Shown: piece by piece, positions 1-6,209 of the stretch | How positions within the stretch are numbered: position 1 is the first letter of the stretch | Layout: the number at the start of each line of letters is the position of its first letter | Assembly: GCA_964552015.1 (NCBI GenBank) | Contig: CAZKFR010000005.1 | Span: 1 to 64,000 of the forward strand | Reading direction: 5' to 3' | Length of the DNA stretch: 64,000 nucleotides | DNA from: Rhodocaloribacter sp964552015 | Lineage (GTDB): Bacteria; Bacteroidota; Rhodothermia; Rhodothermales; ISCAR-4553 | Notes under the pieces: generated by a model | What the model saw: the letters and a program-made list of their open reading frames with translations, nothing else | The model's database searches: none | Told to the model about the DNA's origin: nothing | Position numbers and translations under genes: made by a program

Positions 1-21
1 GAGTCCACTAGGACCCACCCG

Positions 22-60
22 AGGCCGCGCCGGCATGATCCGGTGCGGCCTTTTTCGTTT
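22..60 (+). terminator. Intrinsic terminator of a gene left of the window
   Basis: A 12-bp stem (22-33 with 40-51, one G-T pair) closes a 6-nt loop and runs into T5 C G T3. It ends transcription entering from the left edge. The gene it serves lies outside the window. Confidence 0.8.
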
Positions 61-169
61 CGGCGGGCCCCACACCGCTGCCCCCCCATCGTATGCCAGG
101 CCGTCTGAATCCGAATCCGGCTTCCGTCCCACTGTGGAACGTACCCAGCGAGCCATCAGGAAGCCGATC

Positions 170-379
170 ATGTTGTACGAAATTCATATCCCACAGAAGA
201 ACCTGGTTCTTCCCGTCACGAACCCGTATCTGGCCCTCAGCGCCGCTCTCTGCCGGCTCAAACTCGACAAGCGCACCGACGGGCATGCCCGTCGCTCCCT
301 GCTTCAGACCCTCACCAGCCAGGGATCGGTCGCCCTCCGAAACGAATCCGAAACGATCGAGATTGTCTGCTGCGACTGA
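170..379 (+). CDS. Small hypothetical protein (69 aa)
   Basis: Open frame starting MLYEIHIPQK and ending EIVCCD. No domain is recognised. It is hydrophilic, has no signal peptide, and its basic central part (KLDKRTDGHARR) may bind nucleic acid or simply reflect base composition. The ATG at 170 is chosen because the residues before it look non-coding. It stands alone after the terminator at 22-60, and nothing clear is seen between 380 and 478. It may be a genuine small gene, but there is no functional evidence. Confidence 0.4.
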   Translation: MLYEIHIPQKNLVLPVTNPYLALSAALCRLKLDKRTDGHARRSLLQTLTSQGSVALRNESETIEIVCCD

Positions 380-478
380 ACCGGCACGGACCCGAACCGA
401 CCAGCAGCACCACCCGACAGTCTCCGCCTCACCCTGCGTGCCGCCTCCCTGCTTTCCCCTTATTGGGGTCCAACCCGA

Positions 479-1006
479 TCAATCGACGTAAAAGCGCGGC
501 AAAACGAGGGCCAGGCTAAAGACGAGCAGTCCCAGCGCAAACAAGCAACTCCCGATCACCTGGCTGTGGGGCAACAGCCCCACCGTGTCCAGCAGGTAGG
601 CCCAGTCGTGGAGTGCACGATCGCCGCCCAGCAGGGGAAGACGCTGTACCTGTGCGTCGGCAGCATACACACTTACGTTGAGCAGGCTTTGCCCGAGCCA
701 CACCAGCATGACCTGCGCCCCGAGCCGCTCGTGCTGGCGCACGAAATGACACGCCAGCAGGAGCGGCACCAGCAGTTGCATGATCGTTCCCCCGGCGATG
801 CGGATGAAAGGTCCAAACGGCGCAAAAAACACATGGCCGGCTTCGTGGAACACCAGATCCACGGCGTCCATGAACGTATAAGTGCCGTAAGAGAGCAGGA
901 AATACAGACTCACGGGAGCCAGCAACAGGGTGCCGACCCAGGGCCTGACGTGAAGCCCATAGCGCAGGCAAAGCGCTCGTAGCGTTCCGGTCATCTCCAT
1001 GAGCAT
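479..1006 (-). CDS. Multipass membrane protein with HEAGH motif (putative M50-like metalloprotease relative)
   Basis: 175 aa with about four hydrophobic segments (roughly 24-40, 74-88, 95-115 and 150-170). An HEAGH motif at residues 54-58 sits beside the first membrane segment, as in the zinc site of site-2-protease-like families. A later HDW (133-135) could supply further ligands, but no classical LDG motif is visible, so activity is uncertain. An ATG at 1000 is an alternative start. It is transcribed away from thrS and shares the 1007-1186 upstream region with it. The function is unknown; a membrane zinc protease or an inactive homologue are both possible. Confidence 0.6.
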   Translation of the reverse strand: MLMEMTGTLRALCLRYGLHVRPWVGTLLLAPVSLYFLLSYGTYTFMDAVDLVFHEAGHVFFAPFGPFIRIAGGTIMQLLVPLLLACHFVRQHERLGAQVMLVWLGQSLLNVSVYAADAQVQRLPLLGGDRALHDWAYLLDTVGLLPHSQVIGSCLFALGLLVFSLALVLPRFYVD

Positions 1007-1112
1007 CGCATTTGAGGTGCAGGGTCTATGCTGGGATCGTCGTTCGTGGCGATCGGATTAAGTGACAAGGGGAATACCCGGTTTTTTTGCAGTCTGTCTC
1101 TTCCTTCGGGCG

Positions 1113-1120
1113 TACCTTGG
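1113..1120 (+). promoter_or_regulatory. Putative -7 promoter element of the thrS leader transcript
   Basis: TACCTTGG resembles the Bacteroidota TAnnTTTG element. A TTTG lies at 1086-1089, 23 nt upstream, slightly longer than the usual 19-21. It would place the transcript start near 1127, about 60 nt before the leader peptide. Pattern match only. Confidence 0.35.
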
Positions 1121-1186
1121 TGGAGCGAAAGCGCTGGAAACCCAGCCGGGCACCCGGCGTGTCAGATGCTGCCATCCACACCGACG

Positions 1187-1225
1187 ATGAACCGCACGAC
1201 CACCACAACGACGCCTGCCTGCTGA
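1187..1225 (+). CDS. Threonine leader peptide of thrS (12 aa, MNRTTTTTTPAC)
   Basis: A 12-codon ORF with six consecutive threonine codons (ACG ACC ACC ACA ACG ACG at 1196-1213), then Pro-Ala-Cys and TGA at 1223. It is followed by alternative hairpins and an intrinsic terminator, and then by threonyl-tRNA synthetase. This is the arrangement of classic amino-acid attenuation leaders such as E. coli thrL and pheM. Low charged tRNA-Thr should stall the ribosome in the run. No Shine-Dalgarno is visible, as for thrS itself. It is too short for usual gene callers. Confidence 0.85.
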   Translation: MNRTTTTTTPAC

Positions 1226-1280
1226 GCCGCGTGCGGACGTGCTCTGAACGCTCCGTCGCCGGACGATGGAGCTTTTTTTT
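1192..1280 (+). promoter_or_regulatory. thrS transcription attenuator (protector, antiterminator and terminator hairpins)
   Basis: Four segments can be paired by eye. 1:2 is 1192-1198 (CCGCACG) with 1230-1236 (CGTGCGG), seven perfect pairs. 2:3, the antiterminator, is 1229-1241 with 1249-1259, eleven pairs including two G-U and two single bulges, with a 7-nt loop. 3:4, the terminator, is 1250-1258 with 1264-1272, nine pairs including one G-U, a 5-nt loop, then T8 at 1273-1280. Segment 1 lies in the leader peptide at the start of the Thr codons. A ribosome stalled there frees segment 2 to form 2:3 and thrS is read. A ribosome reaching the stop codon at 1223 covers segment 2 and the terminator forms. 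Confidence 0.85.
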
Positions 1281-1310
1281 GGCCTCTACCATCCCAAAGC
1301 ATCCCCGAAC

Positions 1311-3287
1311 ATGCCCGACATCATTCGCCTCACCTTTCCCGACGGATCCACCCGTGAATACCCCCGGGGCGTCACCGGCCGTGAGGTGGCCGAGAGCATC
1401 TCGCCGGGACTGGCCCGCGCCGCCCTGGCCATCGGCGTCGACGGGGAGGTGCGCGACCTGAGCCGCCCCATCGAGGAGGACGCCCACATCCGGATCTACA
1501 CCTGGAATGACCCCGAGGGCAAGGCCACCTACTGGCACTCGACGGCCCACCTGATGGCCGAGGCCCTCGAAGCCCTCTATCCCGGCGTCAAGTTCGGCAT
1601 CGGCCCGCCCATCGAACACGGCTTCTACTACGACGTCGACCTCGGCGGACGCAAGATCGGCCCGGAGGACCTCGAACGCATCGAGGAGAAGATGGTGGAG
1701 CTGGCCCGGCGCGACGTGCCCTACGAACGCCGGCCCGTCTCGAAAGCGGAAGCCCTGGCCTACTACCGGCAGAAAGGCGACGAGTACAAGCTCGAGCTGA
1801 TCGAGGAGCTGGAAGACGGCACCATCACCTTCTACACCCAGGGCAACTTCACCGACCTCTGCCGGGGCCCGCACGTCCCCTCGACCGGCGTCATCAAGTA
1901 CCCCAAGCTGCTCAACATCGCCGGGGCGTACTGGCGCGGGGACGAGAAACGCCCGCAGCTGACGCGCATCTACGGCATCAGCTTCCCGAAGAAGAAGGAA
2001 CTGGATGAGTACCTGGAGCGGCTCGAGCTGGCCCGGCAACGCGACCATCGAAAGCTGGGCCGGGAGCTGGAGCTGTTCACCTTCAACCCGAAGGTGGGGC
2101 CGGGCCTGCCGCTGTGGCTCCCGCGCGGCGCCACGCTGCGCGATACGCTGGCCGAGTTCCTCAAGCGCGAACAGCTCCGGCGCGGCTACGAGCCGGTCGT
2201 GACCCCGCACATCGGCCGCCTGGAGCTCTACCGCACCAGCGGGCACTATCCGTATTACAGAGAGAGCCAGTTCCCCCCCATGCTCGAGGATGCGGAGCGG
2301 GAAGAGGGCTACCTCCTCAAGCCGATGAACTGCCCGCACCACGTCATGATCTATGCAGACCGGCCGCACTCGTACCGCGAGTTGCCCATACGGTACGCCG
2401 AGTTTGGCACGGTCTATCGCTACGAGCAGTCCGGCGAGCTGGGCGGACTGACCCGCGTGCGCGGCTTCACACAGGACGACGCCCACATCTTCTGCACCCC
2501 CGAACAGGTCAAGGACGAGTTCAAGAACGTCATCGACCTGACGCTGTTCGTCTTCGGCGCCCTGGGGTTCGACGACTTCAAGGCGCAGATCTCCCTGCGC
2601 GACCCGGCCAACCAGGAAAAGTACATCGGCGACCCGGCCGCCTGGGACCGCGCCGAGCAGGCCATCCGCGAGGCGGCGGCCGAGATGGGCCTCGACGCCG
2701 TGGAGGTGCCCGGCGAGGCCGCCTTCTACGGCCCCAAGCTCGATTTCATGGTCAAGGACGCCCTGGGCCGCGAATGGCAGCTCGGCACCGTCCAGCTCGA
2801 CTACAACCTCCCCGAGCGGTTCGACCTCTGGTACGTGGGCGAGGACAACCAGAAACACCGCCCGGTGATGATCCACCGCGCACCCTTCGGCTCGCTCGAA
2901 CGCTTCATCGGCGTGCTGATCGAGCACACCGGCGGCAACTTCCCGACGTGGCTGGCCCCGGTGCAGGTGGCCGTGCTGCCCGTCGGCCAGGACTTCGAAG
3001 CCTACGCCGAAAAGGTGGGCGCGGCGTTGCGCCAGGCCGGCCTCCGCGTCGAGGTGGACCGGCGCAACGAGAAGGTGGGCTACAAGATCCGCAGCGCCGA
3101 GGTGCAGAAGATCCCGTACATGCTCATCGTCGGCGCGCGCGAGGAAGAACAGGGCACCGTCTCCGTCCGCCGCCACGGCGAGGGGGACCGGGGCAGCATG
3201 TCGCTGGCCGACTTCACGGCGCACATCCTGAAGGAGATCGACTCGGCGATGCAGCCGGCCGTGACCGCACAACCCCTGACCGCCTGA
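1311..3287 (+). CDS. thrS: Threonine--tRNA ligase
   Basis: Charges tRNA-Thr with threonine in the cytoplasm. 658 aa, the normal bacterial length, with the full domain order: TGS domain (about 1-62), editing domain (about 65-225), catalytic core (about 245-535) and anticodon-binding domain (about 545-645). The editing-site residues H76, H80, C184 and H188 are present, as are the catalytic zinc ligands C341, H392 and H522. Start at ATG 1311, which gives the canonical MPDIIRLTFPDG N terminus; an upstream in-frame ATG at 1266 lies inside the terminator stem and is not credible. Transcription is probably controlled by the attenuator ending 30 nt upstream. Confidence 0.98.
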   Translation: MPDIIRLTFPDGSTREYPRGVTGREVAESISPGLARAALAIGVDGEVRDLSRPIEEDAHIRIYTWNDPEGKATYWHSTAHLMAEALEALYPGVKFGIGPPIEHGFYYDVDLGGRKIGPEDLERIEEKMVELARRDVPYERRPVSKAEALAYYRQKGDEYKLELIEELEDGTITFYTQGNFTDLCRGPHVPSTGVIKYPKLLNIAGAYWRGDEKRPQLTRIYGISFPKKKELDEYLERLELARQRDHRKLGRELELFTFNPKVGPGLPLWLPRGATLRDTLAEFLKREQLRRGYEPVVTPHIGRLELYRTSGHYPYYRESQFPPMLEDAEREEGYLLKPMNCPHHVMIYADRPHSYRELPIRYAEFGTVYRYEQSGELGGLTRVRGFTQDDAHIFCTPEQVKDEFKNVIDLTLFVFGALGFDDFKAQISLRDPANQEKYIGDPAAWDRAEQAIREAAAEMGLDAVEVPGEAAFYGPKLDFMVKDALGREWQLGTVQLDYNLPERFDLWYVGEDNQKHRPVMIHRAPFGSLERFIGVLIEHTGGNFPTWLAPVQVAVLPVGQDFEAYAEKVGAALRQAGLRVEVDRRNEKVGYKIRSAEVQKIPYMLIVGAREEEQGTVSVRRHGEGDRGSMSLADFTAHILKEIDSAMQPAVTAQPLTA

Positions 3288-3308
3288 CCCCGACCCCGAC
3301 GGCGCACG

Positions 3309-3683
3309 ATGCTCCGCCTGCAGTTCCTCTCCACGCGGCTGGCCGTCTGCCGGCTCGACCCGCACGCCCCCGTCCCGTCCTGGGCCTCTGGGTCGTTCGT
3401 CTCGATCACGCGGACGGACAACGAACTGTCGGTCGTGTGTGAGGAGGACGCCGTGCCGGAGGGTACCCGCTGTGAACCGGGCTGGCGGGCCTTCCGCGTG
3501 GCCGGCACGCTCGACTTCGGCCTGACGGGCGTGCTGGCCCGCCTGACGGCCCCGCTGGCCGAGGCCGGCATCCCGGTGTTCGCGCTGTCCACGTTCGACA
3601 CCGACTACGTGCTCGTCCGCACCCACCATGTCACGGAGGCGGTCCGGGCGCTCCGGGTGGCGGGGTTCACCGTCGAAACCTGA
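3309..3683 (+). CDS. ACT domain-containing protein (CASTOR/ACT_7-like)
   Basis: 124 aa with two ACT-like halves. The C-terminal half (about 62-122) has the pattern DFGLTGVLARLTAPLAEAGIPVFALSTFDTDYVLV, typical of stand-alone ACT proteins related to the arginine-sensing CASTOR fold. Such domains bind amino acids, but the ligand cannot be read from sequence. It starts 21 nt after thrS and is probably co-transcribed, so it would fall under the threonine attenuator. That makes an amino-acid-sensing role attractive but unproven. Confidence 0.85.
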   Translation: MLRLQFLSTRLAVCRLDPHAPVPSWASGSFVSITRTDNELSVVCEEDAVPEGTRCEPGWRAFRVAGTLDFGLTGVLARLTAPLAEAGIPVFALSTFDTDYVLVRTHHVTEAVRALRVAGFTVET

Positions 3684-3756
3684 CCTCCTCCGCAACCTCG
3701 GTCGTCGCACCGGGGTAACAGGTTCGTGTGTTTCGTCCACCCATCCCCCTTCCCCC

Positions 3757-4584
3757 ATGGCTCACGACGCTCGAACCGCCCTCATCACCGGGGCCTCCAG
3801 CGGCATCGGTGAAGGCTTCGCCCGCCGTCTGGCCGAACGCGGCTATGACCTGATCCTGGTGGCCCGCCGGGCCGAGCGCCTGGCCGAACGGGCCGCCCTG
3901 CTCACGACGCAGTATGGCGTCGACGTCGAGGTGCTTCCGGCCGACCTGGCCACCGACGAGGGCATCCGCCGCGTCGAGGCGCGCATCATCGACTGCGACA
4001 CGCTGGACCTGCTCGTCAACAATGCCGGCTTCGGCACGACGGGCCGCTTTGCCGAGATCGACCTGGGGCCCCAACTGGCCATGATCCACGTACACGTGAT
4101 CGCCCCGGTGCGCCTGACCCGCGCCGCCCTGCCGGGCATGCTGCGACGCGGCGCCGGCGGCATCGTCAACGTGTCGTCGGTAGCGGCTTTCTGGCCCAAC
4201 CCCGGCAGCGTAACCTACAGCGCCACGAAAGCCTACCTGAACGCCTTCTCCGAAGCCCTGGCCCACGAACTGCGCGGCACGGGCGTGACCGTGCAGGCCC
4301 TCTGCCCCGGCTTTACCCGGACCGAGTTCCACGACACGGCCACGTTCACGGGCTTCGACCGGGGCGTCATCCCGGAAGCGCTCTGGATGTCGGTCCAGGA
4401 GGTCGTCGAAGCCTCCCTCCGCGGGCTCGAGCGCGAACAGATCATCGTGATCCCGCGCCTGATCTACCGGGTCCTGGCCAGCCTGGGCCGGTCCTCGCTG
4501 GGAGCCTTTCTCCGTCGCCATCTCAACACCGAGTGGCGGGCCGTCTTTTCTCGCCCCACCTCCGCTACGGCCGATGCGAACTGA
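3757..4584 (+). CDS. SDR family NAD(P)-dependent oxidoreductase
   Basis: 275 aa classical short-chain dehydrogenase. It has the glycine-rich cofactor loop TGASSGIG near residues 12-19, NNAG near 88, a catalytic Ser (NVSSVAAF) near 139, and YSATK (catalytic Tyr and Lys) near 152. The C terminus (VVEASLRGLEREQIIVIPRLIYRVLASLGR) resembles the DltE/YqjQ-like subgroup often annotated as acyl- or ketone-reducing SDRs with a membrane-proximal tail. Start at ATG 3757, directly before the cofactor motif. Its stop overlaps the next gene by 11 nt. The substrate is unknown. Confidence 0.92.
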   Translation: MAHDARTALITGASSGIGEGFARRLAERGYDLILVARRAERLAERAALLTTQYGVDVEVLPADLATDEGIRRVEARIIDCDTLDLLVNNAGFGTTGRFAEIDLGPQLAMIHVHVIAPVRLTRAALPGMLRRGAGGIVNVSSVAAFWPNPGSVTYSATKAYLNAFSEALAHELRGTGVTVQALCPGFTRTEFHDTATFTGFDRGVIPEALWMSVQEVVEASLRGLEREQIIVIPRLIYRVLASLGRSSLGAFLRRHLNTEWRAVFSRPTSATADAN

Positions 4585-5449
4585 GTGGCTGGCCCTGATG
4601 CTGTGGGGGGGCATGCTGGTCGGATGCGGCCCTTCCGCAGAACCGACGACGCCGACCAGCTCCGCCGAATCCGTGGCCCGTCGCATGGCCGAAGGATACC
4701 GGCAGCATCATCTGCTCCCTCCGTTGCCCGACACGCTCACGATGGCCGGCGCGAAGGCGCTCCGGGCAGCGTTCGTGACGCGGCTCCAGTCGGATCTCGG
4801 CCCGCCGGTGGGCTATAAGGCGGCCCTCACCTCCGCCGAGAGCCGCGCCCGCTTCGGTGCCAAGGAACCGCTCTGGGGTGTACTGCTCCGGGATATGCTC
4901 CGTCCCTCCGGCGACACCGTCGCCACCCTCTTCGGCGCGCGCCCGGTGTTCGAGGGCGACCTGATCGTGCGCGTCGGCAACGAAGCCTTCAATACGGCGA
5001 CGACGGACGAGGCGCTCCTGGCGGGCCTGGATGCCGTCATCCCCTTCCTCGAGCTGCCCGATCTGCTCTTCGACCCCGCTGCCCCGCTGGATGCCCGTGC
5101 CCTCACCGCGGCCAATGCCGGAGCACGCCTTGGCCTCCTCGGTGATCCGATCCCCCTCACGGATCCGGCCGATGCGCGTGCCCGTCTCGGCGCCGTGCGG
5201 GTTATCCTGAAGGCCGGCGACGGGACGATCCTGGCCGAAGGCGGCACGCACCGGCTCGACGACCCCGTCGGCACCCTCCGATGGCTGCGCGACACCCTCC
5301 ACCGCGCCGGCACCACCCTCCGCGCCGGCGACCTGCTCTCGCTCGGGAGCCTGACGCCCCTCGTGCCCGTTGTACCCGGGGCCACGATCATTGCACAATA
5401 CGAGGGCCTCGCCGATGAACCCGTCGACGTCACCGTCACCTTCGAATGA
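4574..5449 (+). CDS. Lipoprotein with 2-keto-4-pentenoate hydratase/fumarylacetoacetase-like fold
   Basis: 291 aa. A short signal sequence ends in the lipobox LVGC (C18), so the protein is probably lipid-anchored outside the cytoplasm. The rest matches the MhpD-type hydratase layout: GYKAALTSAESRARFGAKEPLWGVLL near 78, FEGDL near 116 (in the place of the metal-binding E-x-E of cytoplasmic enzymes) and FLELPD near 157. Potential metal ligands are therefore partly kept (Glu, Asp, Glu). Exported members are uncommon compared with the cytoplasmic catabolic enzymes. Its ATG overlaps the SDR stop, which suggests translational coupling. Substrate unknown. Confidence 0.75.
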   Translation: MRTEWLALMLWGGMLVGCGPSAEPTTPTSSAESVARRMAEGYRQHHLLPPLPDTLTMAGAKALRAAFVTRLQSDLGPPVGYKAALTSAESRARFGAKEPLWGVLLRDMLRPSGDTVATLFGARPVFEGDLIVRVGNEAFNTATTDEALLAGLDAVIPFLELPDLLFDPAAPLDARALTAANAGARLGLLGDPIPLTDPADARARLGAVRVILKAGDGTILAEGGTHRLDDPVGTLRWLRDTLHRAGTTLRAGDLLSLGSLTPLVPVVPGATIIAQYEGLADEPVDVTVTFE

Positions 5450-6200
5450 GGCCGTGCGCGTGGTGCGCGATCGCCCGGAGTGCCAGCCCCCGCCGGCCCT
5501 GTTGGGCTGGCTCGAGGCCCAGACGCGCCCGCTCAGGCCCACCCGTCTGGTGCCCCGTGCGTTCTTCGTGGCCCGCTCGGGTGTGCTGACCCTGGCCTTC
5601 ACCGGCTTCCCGGCCTCCCTCCTGCGTCTGAAGAAGGAGTTGGAAGGCGCGTTCCCGCATCTCGCCTCCGAAGCCCCGGGCAGCCGCTGGCCCAAGGTGA
5701 CCCTGGCCGCGCCCGACCCGGAGTGTCCCCTCACCCGGTCCGACCTCGACGTGCTCCTGCACCATGGCCGGGCCTGGACCCCCCGCCTGGCCGACCTCCC
5801 GGCGCTCCCGGTGGATGCGCTGACGGTGGTCTCATACGGCTGCCGGAGCCTGGAGGAACGCCTCGCCGAGCATCGCCTTCCGTTGGAAGGGGGGCCGCCC
5901 GATCCGACCGACGAACCCCCGCCCGAGCACCGGGCCTACGTCGAGCATGTGCTGGCCCAACTCACCCCCGAGCACCTGGAGCGCTACGCCCCGGCGCTCC
6001 TCGGCGGAACCCACGACGCCAACCACTACCGACGCCCTCACCCGGGCAGCACGCTCGTCTACGACCTCCCCTCCGGAAGCCTGCCCGTCCTCGATGCGTT
6101 CCTCGACGCGATCGAGGATGCCCTGCCCGGCCGCTACGTACGCTTCACGCCGGAGAGCCGGCATGTCACGCTGCGCCGACTGACGCCCTTCCGGACCTGA
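5415..6200 (+). CDS. Hypothetical protein, possible 2H-phosphoesterase-like C terminus
   Basis: 261 aa from ATG 5415 (GAGGG lies about 7 nt upstream), overlapping the previous gene by 35 nt. No confident family. Near the end, SRHVTLRRL resembles the HxTx motif of 2H phosphoesterases (2'-5' RNA ligase-like), and WPKVTLAAP near residue 105 sits where a first motif could be but lacks the histidine. If the relationship is real, the enzyme has lost one catalytic His. The middle is proline-rich. It is the last gene of the thrS-led run and ends 9 nt from the convergent fadE. Confidence 0.6.
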   Translation: MNPSTSPSPSNEAVRVVRDRPECQPPPALLGWLEAQTRPLRPTRLVPRAFFVARSGVLTLAFTGFPASLLRLKKELEGAFPHLASEAPGSRWPKVTLAAPDPECPLTRSDLDVLLHHGRAWTPRLADLPALPVDALTVVSYGCRSLEERLAEHRLPLEGGPPDPTDEPPPEHRAYVEHVLAQLTPEHLERYAPALLGGTHDANHYRRPHPGSTLVYDLPSGSLPVLDAFLDAIEDALPGRYVRFTPESRHVTLRRLTPFRT

Positions 6201-6209
6201 CCGCCGTGA

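Noticed and set aside
1078..1090. T7 run at 1082-1088 as a terminator
   Set aside because: The preceding stem is only three to four pairs; too weak.
1007..1310. T-box leader for thrS
   Set aside because: No T-box consensus or Thr specifier loop is seen, while a complete leader-peptide attenuator is present.
1266..1310. Upstream thrS start at ATG 1266
   Set aside because: It lies within the terminator stem and T run and adds residues foreign to the ThrRS family.
1026..3758. 910-codon open frame on the minus strand opposite thrS
   Set aside because: High-GC codon structure leaves long antisense frames. The translation is Arg/Gly/Val/Asp-rich with no domain, and thrS on the plus strand is unmistakable.
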